A stretch of 64,000 bases of DNA from Glutamicibacter sp. MNS18 (GTDB taxonomy: Bacteria; Actinomycetota; Actinomycetes; Actinomycetales; Micrococcaceae), in assembly GCF_026107515.2 (NCBI RefSeq), contig NZ_JAPCHW010000012.1:60648-124647 (forward strand). The letters are read 5' to 3'. The translations under genes and the position numbers were made by a program. Under the pieces are notes generated by a model. It saw only the letters and a program-made list of their open reading frames with translations, was not told where the DNA came from and made no database searches. Position 1 is the stretch's first letter; each line of letters opens with the position of its first letter. Positions 15,833-24,589 of the stretch are shown here, one piece after another.

Positions 15833-17275
15833 TTATGCCCTGGCAGCACTTTGCGCGAAAAACAGCAGTTCGTGGCGGGAGGAGGATTCGAAGGCCCGCC
15901 ACATGCGCAACCTGGTTGCATCGCTGGCGGTCCGGTATGCCTCACGCACCATCCCGATCGCCGCGGTGGTGGCCGCGTCGAATTCGGGGGAGGAGTAGGT
16001 GGCCAACCAGTCCCGGTAGGGGTGCCCGGGATGGTTGGCTGCCGCCAGCCGGGTACCGACATCCTGGTAGATCCAGTAGCAGGGCAGGATCGCGGCGATC
16101 AGTTCGGCATAGTCATCCGAGCAGGAAGCCAAATGGTTCACGTAGTTCGCGGTGGTGTCGCTGGACAGTGCGGTGCTGTCCACCGCGTATTCGCGGTGCA
16201 ACACCATTTCCTCCTCGAAGGTTGCCGAGGCCGCGGCGGCCCAGAAACGCTGGGATGCGGCATCCGGGGCGATGATGCTGGCCCGGGCCAGGACCTGAGC
16301 ATAGCCGCGCAGATACAGGGCATCCTGGTTGATGTAGTAGCCGAAATCATCCCGGTCCAGGGTTCCGTCGGCCAGCTGCCTGATGAAGGACAGTTCGTCG
16401 ATCCCGGTGCGGATCGTTTTGATGGCATCCCACCACCCGGCCATCGCGTCGTGGGCCGGCGGGATGCCCTGCGCGTTCCACAGGGCGTCGAAGTGGCTGA
16501 CCGGGCCATGGCCGCCGCCCACCTCGAGCGTGCCTGAGGCGCAGATCGCGTGGGCCAGGTAGTCCTTGGCCGCCTTGAGTGCCTGCGGCCATTCGCCGGT
16601 GCGGGCATGGAAGCTGGCCAACGCGCTGGACAGGGTGCACCCGGTGCCGTGGGTGTTGGGTGTCTCGATGCGCAGGCCGGGGTAATCGGCCAGCACCCCG
16701 TCGGGGCCGACCAACGCATCCGGGCAGGTGTCCCCGCCCAGGTGCCCGCCCTTGGCCACCACCAGCACATCATGGCGTGCGGCCAGCCGGGAGGCCTGGT
16801 CCAGGACCGAGTCCCAACTGCCAGCACGTTTCTCGCCCAGCAGCACGGCCAACTCGTCCATATTCGGGGTGATGACGCTCGCCTGGCCCAACAGGGCCTC
16901 GATGGCCTGCTGGGCGGCATCATCGAGCAACCGGTCGCCGCTGGTGGCGATCATGACCGGGTCCAACACCACGGGCAACCCGGCCGGCTGCTCCGCCAGC
17001 CACAGGGCCACAGCCCGGATGATCCCGGCATTGGCCAGCATTCCGATCTTGACCGCATCAATACGCACGTCATTGGCAATGCTCTGCAACTGCGCGGTGA
17101 TGAACTGCGGGTCAACGGATTGCACCCCGTCCACACCGCGCGTGTTTTGCGCGGTTAGCGCGGTGATGACCGCCATGCCGTAGCCGCCGGTGGCGGCGAT
17201 GGCCTTCAAGTCGGCCTGGATGCCGGCCCCACCGGAAGGATCCGAACCGGCAATCGAGAGGATGTTCTTCGTCAT
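15833..17275 (-). CDS. thiD-tenA: ThiD-TenA fusion: HMP(-P) kinase and thiaminase II
   Basis: 480 residues. Residues 1 to about 262 are ThiD, which phosphorylates 4-amino-5-hydroxymethyl-2-methylpyrimidine and its phosphate (IAGSDPSGGAGIQADLKA, VVLDPVMIATSGDRLL, NTHGTGCTLSSALAS with the anion hole). Residues about 265-480 are TenA, which releases hydroxymethylpyrimidine from degraded thiamine; its active-site Cys lies in AAILPCYWIYQDVG and a conserved Glu in SSRHELLFF. The fusion joins salvage of the pyrimidine to its activation. The ATG overlaps the thiE stop (ATGA). No thiC is in the operon, so it looks built for salvage. Confidence 0.93.
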   Translation of the reverse strand: MTKNILSIAGSDPSGGAGIQADLKAIAATGGYGMAVITALTAQNTRGVDGVQSVDPQFITAQLQSIANDVRIDAVKIGMLANAGIIRAVALWLAEQPAGLPVVLDPVMIATSGDRLLDDAAQQAIEALLGQASVITPNMDELAVLLGEKRAGSWDSVLDQASRLAARHDVLVVAKGGHLGGDTCPDALVGPDGVLADYPGLRIETPNTHGTGCTLSSALASFHARTGEWPQALKAAKDYLAHAICASGTLEVGGGHGPVSHFDALWNAQGIPPAHDAMAGWWDAIKTIRTGIDELSFIRQLADGTLDRDDFGYYINQDALYLRGYAQVLARASIIAPDAASQRFWAAAASATFEEEMVLHREYAVDSTALSSDTTANYVNHLASCSDDYAELIAAILPCYWIYQDVGTRLAAANHPGHPYRDWLATYSSPEFDAATTAAIGMVREAYRTASDATRLRMWRAFESSSRHELLFFAQSAARA

Positions 17276-17913
17276 TTGGCGGCCTCCCAGGCCGAGACCA
17301 GCTCACGGCTGGCGGCCTGCGGATCCGTCGCCGCGCAGATCGCCCGCACCACGGCCATGCCCGCGGCACCGGTGCTGCGCAGGAAGGGGGCATCCTGGAC
17401 TTCCAGGGCGCCGATGGCCACGCAGGGCAGCTGGGAGATCTTGTTGGCGCGGGCGAACCCGTCGAGCCCGATCGGGGTCGGATGGTCCTTCTTGGTGGGG
17501 GTTGCCCGGATCGCACCGACACCCAGGTAGTCGATGAGTTCCGACTGGGTATTGGCGGCGTGCAGCTGCTCATCGGTGGAGGCGCTCAGCCCCAGGATGG
17601 CACCCCCGATCAGCCCGCGGACCACGTCCACCGGCAGGTCCTTCTGGCCGATGTGCACGCCGGTGACCGCGGCCCCGGCAGCCCGGGCGGCCAGGAACAC
17701 GTCCACCCGGTCATTGACCAGCAGCTCGGCCTTGCCCTGGGTGATCCGGGCGGCAGCCAGCACCAGTTCGTGGAACTCGCGGGCGGTTTCCTCCTTGGCG
17801 CGCAGCTGGACCCACTGCACGCCGCCGGCGACGGCGGCGCGGATCACCTCGAGGGTGGAGTGAGGGGTGCAACTGGCGGTATTGGCGACAAGATAAACAC
17901 CATGTTCTCGCAT
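17272..17913 (-). CDS. thiE: Thiamine-phosphate synthase ThiE
   Basis: 213 residues from ATG 17913, preceded by AAGGA; the open frame continues upstream but overlaps thiM. It joins hydroxymethylpyrimidine diphosphate to thiazole phosphate to give thiamine phosphate in the cytoplasm. Typical ThiE segments are present in order: QLRAKEETAREF, LLVNDRVDVFLAARAAGVH-type (VNDRVD), GVHIGQKDLP, LGLSAST, YLGVGAIRATPTKKD and AIGALEVQDA. It starts 14 bases after the thiM stop and overlaps thiD-tenA. Confidence 0.93.
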   Translation of the reverse strand: MREHGVYLVANTASCTPHSTLEVIRAAVAGGVQWVQLRAKEETAREFHELVLAAARITQGKAELLVNDRVDVFLAARAAGAAVTGVHIGQKDLPVDVVRGLIGGAILGLSASTDEQLHAANTQSELIDYLGVGAIRATPTKKDHPTPIGLDGFARANKISQLPCVAIGALEVQDAPFLRSTGAAGMAVVRAICAATDPQAASRELVSAWEAAK

Positions 17914-17927
17914 ATTAGTCCTTGGAA

Positions 17928-18713
17928 TCAGAGTTCTTCGAGGTGGACCGAGTCCACCTCGGCCGGATCGGTCAGTGCCAGGGCGTCCAGGAACTCCACG
18001 GCGAAGCTGCCCGGACCCAGGCTGGTGGCGGCGGCGCGTTCGGCGGCACGGCCGTAGTAGGCGTGGGCGGCCACGGCCCCGGTGAAGACATCCCCGGACA
18101 CGGCAATGGCCGCCGCCGTGAAGGCGCCCAGGGCGCACCCGCCACCGGTGACCCTGGTCAGTTCGATGCCGTTGGTCTGCACCAGTACGGTGCGATCCGC
18201 GCTGATGATCGCGTCGGCCCGTCCCGAGATGGCCACCACGGATCCGAAATGTGAAGCCAGCTCACGCCCGGCGGCGATGGCCGCTTCCACGGTATCGGCG
18301 GAGTCGACACCGCGCCCGGAGGATTCACGCCCGGCCAGGGCCAGGATTTCCGAGGGGTTGCCGCGGATCAGCGTGGGTTTAAGGGTGACGATACGGTGCG
18401 CGAAATCGGTCCGCACCGGCAGCGCGCCCACTGCCACGGGGTCGAGCACCCACGGCGTCCCGGCCCCGGATGCGGCCTCAACGGCCTCGTCCATGGCGGC
18501 GAATTGCTCGGTGCTCGGGGTTCCCAGATTCACCAGCACCGCCGAGGCCACCCGGGCGAAGGGCCCGGCCTCACCGGGCAGGTTCGTCATGGCGGGGGCG
18601 GCCCCGGCGGCCAACAGGGCATTGGCGGTGAAATTGGTGACCACATGGTTGGTCAGGCAGAACACCAGGGGGCTGGTGGCCCGCATGGATTCGATCACGA
18701 CAGACAGCGTCAT
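17928..18713 (-). CDS. thiM: Hydroxyethylthiazole kinase ThiM
   Basis: 261 residues, first gene of the thiamine salvage operon. It phosphorylates hydroxyethylthiazole, letting the cell reuse the thiazole half of thiamine. The family hallmarks are [25 protein letters not shown] at the N-terminus (substrate site) and [14 protein letters not shown] near residue 195 with the catalytic Cys. ATG 18713 lies eight bases after a GGAGGG that is part of the TPP riboswitch, so its translation should fall when thiamine diphosphate is plentiful. Confidence 0.94.
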   Translation of the reverse strand: MTLSVVIESMRATSPLVFCLTNHVVTNFTANALLAAGAAPAMTNLPGEAGPFARVASAVLVNLGTPSTEQFAAMDEAVEAASGAGTPWVLDPVAVGALPVRTDFAHRIVTLKPTLIRGNPSEILALAGRESSGRGVDSADTVEAAIAAGRELASHFGSVVAISGRADAIISADRTVLVQTNGIELTRVTGGGCALGAFTAAAIAVSGDVFTGAVAAHAYYGRAAERAAATSLGPGSFAVEFLDALALTDPAEVDSVHLEEL

Positions 18714-18720
18714 GGCGACA

Positions 18721-18794
18721 TCCCTCCGCTAGTTTGAACTAGTTCAGGTTCAACGGGTCTTATCTCAGTCGGCGGCGCCGACACCCCGTGTCAC
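18721..18794 (-). promoter_or_regulatory. TPP riboswitch (THI element) upstream of thiM
   Basis: On the minus strand the conserved TPP aptamer parts appear in order: ACACGGGGTG, CTGAGA, then ACCCGTTGAACCTGAACTAG, and the closing CTAGCGGAGGGA. The last segment contains the thiM ribosome-binding site GGAGGG, so ligand binding would hide it directly. No terminator or long expression platform lies between the aptamer and the ATG, which points to control of translation. Confidence 0.93.
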
Positions 18795-18803
18795 TTCTGA
18801 TTG

Positions 18804-18832
18804 AGCGTACGCAATTGCCCGGGCGTTGACAA
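18804..18832 (-). promoter_or_regulatory. Promoter of the thiamine operon
   Basis: On the minus strand, TTGTCA (18832-18827), a 17-base spacer and TACGCT (18809-18804), followed within about ten bases by the 5' end of the TPP aptamer. Confidence 0.65.
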
Positions 18833-18853
18833 ACTCCGGCCGGGAAGGTGACC

Positions 18854-19222
18854 CTATCGGCCGGCGCGCCGTTGGAGCAGTGTGATCAGGGTTGGCAGGT
18901 CGACCGCCTCGGCCCGGGCGAGCACCAGTAACTGGTCCACCGCCTGTACCAGCTCCCCGTGCTGTTCCGTGGCGGATTGCGGTGCGGTCACCATGGTTCC
19001 GGCGCGACGCCTGGACACCACCAGCCCGGAGGACTCCAACTCCTTGTAGGCGCGGGCCACGGTTCCGGCTGCCACTCCCAGGTCGATGGCCAGGGCCCTC
19101 ACGGTGGGCAACCGTGAACCGTCGGCCAGTTCCCCGACCCGGATCAGCGTGGCGATCTGGGTACGGATTTGCTCATAGGGCGGGACCGCACTGAGCAGAT
19201 CCACGGTGACATTGCTGTTCAT
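18854..19222 (-). CDS. GntR family (YtrA-type) transcriptional regulator
   Basis: 122 residues: a GntR winged helix at about residues 14-80 (PPYEQIRTQIATLIRVGEL, LPTVRALAIDLGVAAGTVARAY, ELESSGLVVSRRRAGTMV) and a short helical tail. The tail is too small for a metabolite-binding domain; this is the YtrA subfamily layout, which usually represses its own operon with a membrane protein or ABC transporter. The ATG overlaps the stop of the upstream membrane protein gene (ATGA). The palindrome at 20838-20869 before that gene is its likely operator. Confidence 0.88.
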   Translation of the reverse strand: MNSNVTVDLLSAVPPYEQIRTQIATLIRVGELADGSRLPTVRALAIDLGVAAGTVARAYKELESSGLVVSRRRAGTMVTAPQSATEQHGELVQAVDQLLVLARAEAVDLPTLITLLQRRAGR

Positions 19223-20823
19223 TGCCGCGGCCCTGCCGGAACCGCGGACGCGGCATGCAACGCGGGACGTTCAAGGAACAGCGCGGAGGGCAGGAAGAAC
19301 ACCACAAGTGCGAAGGCGCCGACACCGTCCGGGAACGGATACCCGATCAGCGGCATGGCGAGGACGGCGGCGGTCACTGCCCGCAGGGCACGCAACTCCA
19401 GGACCTTGCGGTACCAGGTTTCCATATCCGCCGATACGTCCCACGGCAGTACCATCCTCCGGGCAAAGCAGGCCAAACCGGTGAAACCAAGCACCAGGAG
19501 CAGCACCAGTCCGAGGGGAACCAGTGGCCTGGCCGGCACCAGGCCCCACAGGTAGTCCAGGGGCGGATTCAGCGTCACGTACACTGAGCCCAGCACCAGC
19601 ACGATCGCCACCGCGTAGCACCATTTCGGCAACGGTCCGCTGTGGCGTGGCAGTGCGGCCACACCCCGTGACCTGTAGCTGACATAGGCCATGACCGCCG
19701 CATTGGAGGCCAGATAGAACAGGGCGGCCAGGGCCAGCAGCAGCATGATCTTCTCCCCGCGCTCCGGGGTGGGGAAGGACTGGGTCTGCTCGACCCAGGC
19801 CGCCCGGGCATAGAACGCGGATAACAGGATGAAAGTGATGGCGGTCGTCACGAAATTCACCGAGTACAACTGGTCGCGCAACCGTGCGACCGGGTTGGTA
19901 CGTACGGCCGGCAGGCCGTTGAAATTGCCCGGTGGCCGCCAGAACAACATCAGGACGGCGACACCGGTCACCGCATAGTTCGCCACGCTGTCCCAGGTGC
20001 CGACCAGGGATGTGAAGTATTCGGAGCTGTCCCGGTCGTAGCCGGTGTCGGTCATGAAGCCATCGGATATGCGACTGAACCAGCGCGCCTTGTAGTGCAG
20101 CAGCTCACCGGCGGTAGAGACAACCACGACAATGACCGTGCGATACAGCCTGTTGAGCCAGGTCCTGCGCAGCAGGCGGTTATCGTGGTCGGAAATCCCG
20201 GGCAGCGGCTTGCGGTAGATCACCAGGATCGTGACGATCACCGTGACCATCAGCAGCAGTCCCAGGCAGGCCAGGACCATGGGCGTGCTGTCCGCGGCCG
20301 CCCGGATGCCAGGCTGGTCCGGAACCTGGGCCCAGTAGTCTTCGCCTTCGATGATGCGTTCCCGCTGGGGTGGCAGGCCGGTGACGTCGCGCACCGCCCA
20401 CAGTGCGATGCCGGCCGCGGAAAAAGCCGCAACCAGCAGTGCCAGCAGGGTCCTGGGGATCAGACCCGTGACGGTGCGTGGCTGCAATGAGGCACTGCGC
20501 TGGGGCTTGAGTTTGCGCGGCCAGGTGAACTGGCCGGCGACGTAGACGAACAGGATCCATGCGGCCGGGGTTGCCGCGGTTCCCAATGCCGCAGTGAGAC
20601 TGTATTCATTAAACGGTTCATTGGGGATCTCATAGAACGTGGAGAACCAGCTGGATGAACTGCTGGCGAAAAACGCGATCACGGCACACCACCAGGCATG
20701 CCGGCGCGCCAACGCCAGCTGGTGTCCCTCACGCCGTGAACCGACGGCGCGCAACACCAGGTAGACCAGCAACGCAGTGACGGCGAAGGTGCCGAACTGG
20801 TCGGAGAGGCCGTTCATGTTCAT
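19219..20823 (-). CDS. Large polytopic membrane protein of unknown function
   Basis: 534 residues from ATG 20823, with AGGAG seven bases upstream. About 12 hydrophobic segments run the length of the protein, with short charged loops such as YRKPLPGISDHDNRLLRRTWLNR and RARWVEQTQSFPTPERGEK-like stretches. I do not recognise a family or catalytic motif. It is co-transcribed with a YtrA-type GntR regulator that follows with a four-base overlap, and it has a strong palindrome in its promoter region. It may be a transporter or envelope protein whose production is induced by a compound sensed by that regulator. Confidence 0.8.
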   Translation of the reverse strand: MNMNGLSDQFGTFAVTALLVYLVLRAVGSRREGHQLALARRHAWWCAVIAFFASSSSSWFSTFYEIPNEPFNEYSLTAALGTAATPAAWILFVYVAGQFTWPRKLKPQRSASLQPRTVTGLIPRTLLALLVAAFSAAGIALWAVRDVTGLPPQRERIIEGEDYWAQVPDQPGIRAAADSTPMVLACLGLLLMVTVIVTILVIYRKPLPGISDHDNRLLRRTWLNRLYRTVIVVVVSTAGELLHYKARWFSRISDGFMTDTGYDRDSSEYFTSLVGTWDSVANYAVTGVAVLMLFWRPPGNFNGLPAVRTNPVARLRDQLYSVNFVTTAITFILLSAFYARAAWVEQTQSFPTPERGEKIMLLLALAALFYLASNAAVMAYVSYRSRGVAALPRHSGPLPKWCYAVAIVLVLGSVYVTLNPPLDYLWGLVPARPLVPLGLVLLLVLGFTGLACFARRMVLPWDVSADMETWYRKVLELRALRAVTAAVLAMPLIGYPFPDGVGAFALVVFFLPSALFLERPALHAASAVPAGPRQ

Positions 20824-20837
20824 GCGTGCTCCTAACG

Positions 20838-20869
20838 TTTGTATCAATGTACCAATCAATTGATACAAA
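20838..20869. promoter_or_regulatory. Perfect palindrome, probable GntR operator
   Basis: TTTGTATCAAT at 20838-20848 and its exact complement ATTGATACAAA at 20859-20869, separated by ten bases. It lies 15 bases before the start of the membrane protein gene and 43 bases before the divergent aldehyde dehydrogenase gene, so it could control either or both. Confidence 0.75.
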
Positions 20870-20911
20870 AGTTATCGTACTTTTGAATGAGGGATGCCGT
20901 ACCCTCGAAAT

Positions 20912-22345
20912 ATGGGCATCTTCACCTCTCATCAACTCCCCGAACCCGTAGGGGATACCGCGCCGCCAATGGATGAGCATCCGGCGCGGATCGCCGATAT
21001 CCTGGCCCATTTGCGCCAGTCCGTGAACGCGCGGATCACCCATCCGCGGCGCTTCAGGATGCAGCAGCTCAAGGCCCTGGAAAAGATGCTCATCGAGCGC
21101 GAGGCGGACTTCGTCCAGGCGCTCGCCGATGACCTGGGCAAGAGTGCCACGGAAGCCAGATTCAGCGAAATCGACTTCGTGCGAGCCGAAATCGACTACG
21201 CCCAGCGCCACCTTGCCGAATGGATGGACCCCGTCTCGGTCAAGGTCCCGGTGGCCCTCCAGCCGGCCCTGGCCAGGATCGAGCCCCGGCCGGTGGGAGT
21301 CGTGCTGATCATCGGACCATGGAACTACCCGATGCAGCTGGTCCTGGCGCCCCTGGTGGCAGCCATTGCCGCCGGCAATGCCGCGGTACTCAAGCCCTCG
21401 GAACTGGCTCCGGCCACCTCGGGTGTGCTGGCGCGGTTGCTTCCGCAGTATCTGGATGCGCGGGTGTATGCGGTATGCGAAGGCGGGGTGGACACCTCCA
21501 CCGAACTGTTGGCCAACCGCTGGGACCACATCTTCTTCACCGGCGGGGCCAAGGTCGCGAAGGTCATTGCCCGCGCGGCGGCCGAGCATCTGACCCCGAC
21601 CACCCTGGAACTAGGCGGCAAATGCCCCACCGTGGTGGACAACCACCTACCGGCCACGGCCAAGCGCATCGCCTATGCCAAGTTCATGAACAGCGGGCAG
21701 ACCTGCGTGGCGCCGGACTACATCCTGTCACTGGGGGATACCGATGCGCTGGTTGATCGGCTGGAAAAGGCCATCACCGGCTTCTACGGCAGGGAACCCA
21801 TGGCGCATCCGGACTACGGCCGGATCGTCTCGCAGCAACATTTCGACCGGCTCTCGGCGCTGATGGGGCACGGGGACGTGGTCGTCGGTGGCGAAACGGA
21901 TACGGCGACATTGCGGATTGCCCCCACGGTGATGCGCAATGTGGATCTTGACAGCCCGTTGATGACCGAGGAGATCTTCGGGCCGATCCTCCCGGTTGTC
22001 GAGGTCAAGGGCTTCGACGAGGCCCTGGACTTCATCGCCCAGCGCCCGGCCCCCCTGGCCGCCTACCTGATGAGCGAGAACCCCCGCCTGCAGGCGATCT
22101 TCTCGGATCGTGTGCAGGCCGGAGCGATCGTCCACAACGCCCCGATGACCCACCTGATCGTTCCCTCGCTGCCATTCGGAGGGGTCGGAGACAGTGGAAT
22201 GGGGGCCTACCACGGGAGGTTCGGATTCGAGCGGCTGTCCCAGATGCGACCCGAACTGAGCAAGACCACCGTGATCGACACGATGAACGCGATCTACCCG
22301 CCGTATTCCTGGGCGAAACGCAAGATCATCAACAAACTCATGTAG
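20912..22345 (+). CDS. Aldehyde dehydrogenase (class 3 type)
   Basis: 477 residues from ATG 20912; an ATG at 20894 is in frame, and neither has a clear ribosome-binding site, so a leaderless start is possible. NAD(P)-dependent oxidation of an aldehyde to an acid. Motifs: GPWNYPMQLVLAPL, KPSELAPATSGVLARLLP, TGGAKVAKVIARAA, LELGGKCPTVVD (general-base Glu), NSGQTCVAPDY with nucleophile Cys 265, and EEIFGPILPVVEV. The length and the tail YPPYSWAKRKIINKLM fit the class 3/coniferyl-aldehyde group. It is divergent from the membrane protein operon. Substrate unknown. Confidence 0.92.
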   Translation: MGIFTSHQLPEPVGDTAPPMDEHPARIADILAHLRQSVNARITHPRRFRMQQLKALEKMLIEREADFVQALADDLGKSATEARFSEIDFVRAEIDYAQRHLAEWMDPVSVKVPVALQPALARIEPRPVGVVLIIGPWNYPMQLVLAPLVAAIAAGNAAVLKPSELAPATSGVLARLLPQYLDARVYAVCEGGVDTSTELLANRWDHIFFTGGAKVAKVIARAAAEHLTPTTLELGGKCPTVVDNHLPATAKRIAYAKFMNSGQTCVAPDYILSLGDTDALVDRLEKAITGFYGREPMAHPDYGRIVSQQHFDRLSALMGHGDVVVGGETDTATLRIAPTVMRNVDLDSPLMTEEIFGPILPVVEVKGFDEALDFIAQRPAPLAAYLMSENPRLQAIFSDRVQAGAIVHNAPMTHLIVPSLPFGGVGDSGMGAYHGRFGFERLSQMRPELSKTTVIDTMNAIYPPYSWAKRKIINKLM

Positions 22346-22403
22346 CGCTTCTGACCTGGATATATTCTCTCGGGAGAATTAAAGAAATCGGCCGCAGGAC
22401 CGG

Positions 22404-24002
22404 TCAGCCGGCCAGCGCCGCGTCGACGATGACCCGTGCCTCGGCCAGGACCTGTTCCAGATGCGCTTCGCTGACGTTTGATTCGGCGTAGATCTTGTAG
22501 ATGTCCTCGGTGCCCGACGGGCGGGCGGCAAACCATGCCCGGTCACTGGAAACCTTCAACCCGCCGATGGCGAAACCGCTCGCTTCGGTGGCCTTGGCGG
22601 TGATGGGGTCCCCTGCCAGTTCCACGGCTTGGACCATGGACGGATCCAGTTTCGCCAGCACGCTCTTCTGTGCCAGGTTGGCCGGAGCGTCGAACCGGGA
22701 GTAGAAGCTCTCGCCGTGGCGTTCCACCAGCTGCGCATGCAGCTGGCTCGGTGACTTTCCGGTCACCGCACGGATCTCGCTGGCCAGCAACGCCAGCATG
22801 ATCCCGTCCTTGTCGGTACTGAACACTCGGCCGGAAACATCCAGGAACGAGGCCCCGGCCGACTCCTCGCCGCAGAATGCGACACGGCCGGAAGCCAGGG
22901 GCTCGACGAAGTACTTGAAGCCCACCGGCACCTCACGCAGTACCCGGTCATGGGAGGCCACGACCTGGTCGATGAGCGAAGAGGAGACCAGGGTTTTGCC
23001 GATCTGCACATCTGCAGGCCATTGCGGGCGGTGCGTGAGCAGGTAGTCGATGGCCACCGCCAGGAAGTGGTTGGGGTTCATCAGTCCGGCATCCGGGGTG
23101 ACGATGCCGTGGCGGTCCGCGTCGGCGTCATTGCCGGTGGCGATGTCGTACTTGTCCCGGTTGGCCACCAACGAGGCCATGGCATAGGCCGAGGAGCAGT
23201 CCATGCGGATCTTGCCGTCCTTGTCCAGGGTCATGAACCCGAAGCGCGGATCCACCTCTTCGTTGACCACCACCAGGTTCAGCCCGTAACGCCGGCCGAT
23301 CTCGCCCCAGTAGCGGGCCGACGCGCCACCCAAGGGGTCGGCTCCGATGGAAATCCCGGAAGCGGCAATCGCCGGGAAGTCGATGACCCGGGCCAGATCG
23401 GCGATGTACAGTTCGCGGAAGTCAAAGGGCGTAGCATTCGCCGTACCCCGGTTGATGCGCCCCGAGGCCATCAGCTCGTTGGCCCTTGCGGCAATGGGGC
23501 CGGTGATCTCGGATTCGGCCGGGCCACCATGGGGAGGGTTGTACTTGATCCCGCCATCCGCGGGAGGATTATGCGATGGGGTGATGATCAACCCATCTGC
23601 CTGCTCGCCGCCGCCGGCGTTGTGAACCAGGATGGCGTGGCTCAGGGCAGGGGTCGGGGTCAATCCGTCCTCCGCGAGGACACGGATCCCGTTGCCGGCC
23701 AGCACCTCCAGGACGGTGCGGTAGGCCGGTTCACTCAGCGCGTGGCTGTCCTTGCCCACGAACATGGGGCCGGTGATCCCTGCGGATTGCCGGTAATCGA
23801 CGACCGCCTGGGTGATGGCGGCAATATGGGCCTCATTGAAGGAGCCGTTCAGCGAGCTGCCGCGGTGCCCGGAGGTGCCGAAGGCGACGCGTTGTTCCGG
23901 CACGGAGAGGTCGGGCACGATCGACGTGTACGCATCCAGCACGGCCCGCAGGTCAATGAGGTCTTCTGCCTGTGCTGGTTGTCCGGCGCGTTCGTGTGCC
24001 AT
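22404..24002 (-). CDS. pgm: Phosphoglucomutase (alpha-D-glucose phosphate-specific)
   Basis: 532 residues from ATG 24002, with AAGGACG upstream; the open frame extends further but has no ribosome site there. It interconverts glucose 1-phosphate and glucose 6-phosphate. FGTSGHRG at 41-48 and the phosphoserine loop [12 protein letters not shown], with Ser 143, are diagnostic, as are the metal loop [11 protein letters not shown] and the sugar loop [10 protein letters not shown]. The C-terminal phosphate loop reads ARPSGTED. It links the glycogen/trehalose side of metabolism with glycolysis and could receive glucose 1-phosphate of the alpha type; the GH65 fusion handles the beta type. Confidence 0.95.
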   Translation of the reverse strand: MAHERAGQPAQAEDLIDLRAVLDAYTSIVPDLSVPEQRVAFGTSGHRGSSLNGSFNEAHIAAITQAVVDYRQSAGITGPMFVGKDSHALSEPAYRTVLEVLAGNGIRVLAEDGLTPTPALSHAILVHNAGGGEQADGLIITPSHNPPADGGIKYNPPHGGPAESEITGPIAARANELMASGRINRGTANATPFDFRELYIADLARVIDFPAIAASGISIGADPLGGASARYWGEIGRRYGLNLVVVNEEVDPRFGFMTLDKDGKIRMDCSSAYAMASLVANRDKYDIATGNDADADRHGIVTPDAGLMNPNHFLAVAIDYLLTHRPQWPADVQIGKTLVSSSLIDQVVASHDRVLREVPVGFKYFVEPLASGRVAFCGEESAGASFLDVSGRVFSTDKDGIMLALLASEIRAVTGKSPSQLHAQLVERHGESFYSRFDAPANLAQKSVLAKLDPSMVQAVELAGDPITAKATEASGFAIGGLKVSSDRAWFAARPSGTEDIYKIYAESNVSEAHLEQVLAEARVIVDAALAG

Positions 24003-24153
24003 AACCGTCCTTCGAAGTCGGGAATCACCTGTGCTGGGGTGAACAGACCGTTCGCTCCCACAGGCATCATATCGAGGATACGGGCCGGGGCTAAGCCCGA
24101 TCACCTGGTTCCGCCCGTCGCCCGTGCCCGGGAAACAAGGAAAGGTTCGTAGA

Positions 24154-24489
24154 ATGGAGACGATGACATACTTCCCGTACCAAGCGCAGAACCCCTACCC
24201 GCAGCGTCCCGAACCACGCGGCATGTCGATCGCCGCGCTGGTGCTGGGCATCCTGTCGATCCTCGGGCTGTGGGTCACCATGATCGTTCCGCTGGCCGGG
24301 GTGATCGTCGGCCACTACGGCTACGCGCGGGAACGGACCGGGCAGGGCATGGCATTGGCCGGCCTGATCCTCTCCTGGATCAGCCTGCTCCTCTCGGTGG
24401 TGGCCCTTGCCCTGATTATCTGGGCCATCTACGCCTCGTTCTCGATCTTCGGGGAGTTCTACGAGGTCACCGACTGCGGGTTCGCCTAA
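24154..24489 (+). CDS. DUF4190-type small membrane protein
   Basis: 111 residues from ATG 24154 (GGAAAGG upstream); ATG 24163 is an alternative. A Tyr/Pro/Gln-rich head ([19 protein letters not shown]) is followed by two pairs of hydrophobic segments with the typical DUF4190 pattern [14 protein letters not shown]...[27 protein letters not shown]-like, here in shortened form. Common in actinobacteria; function unknown. It stands alone between divergent pgm and the DUF2975 gene. Confidence 0.82.
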   Translation: METMTYFPYQAQNPYPQRPEPRGMSIAALVLGILSILGLWVTMIVPLAGVIVGHYGYARERTGQGMALAGLILSWISLLLSVVALALIIWAIYASFSIFGEFYEVTDCGFA

Positions 24490-24551
24490 CCCGCACCCGG
24501 TACCGCCGACCGCGGCGGGCTGTTGACCTCATGCCACTGGCGGCATACCGT

Positions 24552-24580
24552 ATCGATTATCGTTAATAACGACTATCGAT
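24552..24580. promoter_or_regulatory. Palindromic operator before the DUF2975/HTH pair
   Basis: A 29-base near-palindrome centred on TCGTTA-A-TAACGA (perfect arms) with outer arms ATCGAT and ATCGAT. It ends nine bases before the ATG of the DUF2975 gene, so the small HTH protein encoded downstream probably binds here. Confidence 0.7.
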
Positions 24581-24589
24581 TGGTTTGCC

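Noticed and set aside
22366-22381. Small hairpin ATTCTC/GAGAAT between the aldehyde dehydrogenase and pgm stops
   Set aside because: Six-bp AT-rich stem, too weak to call a terminator.
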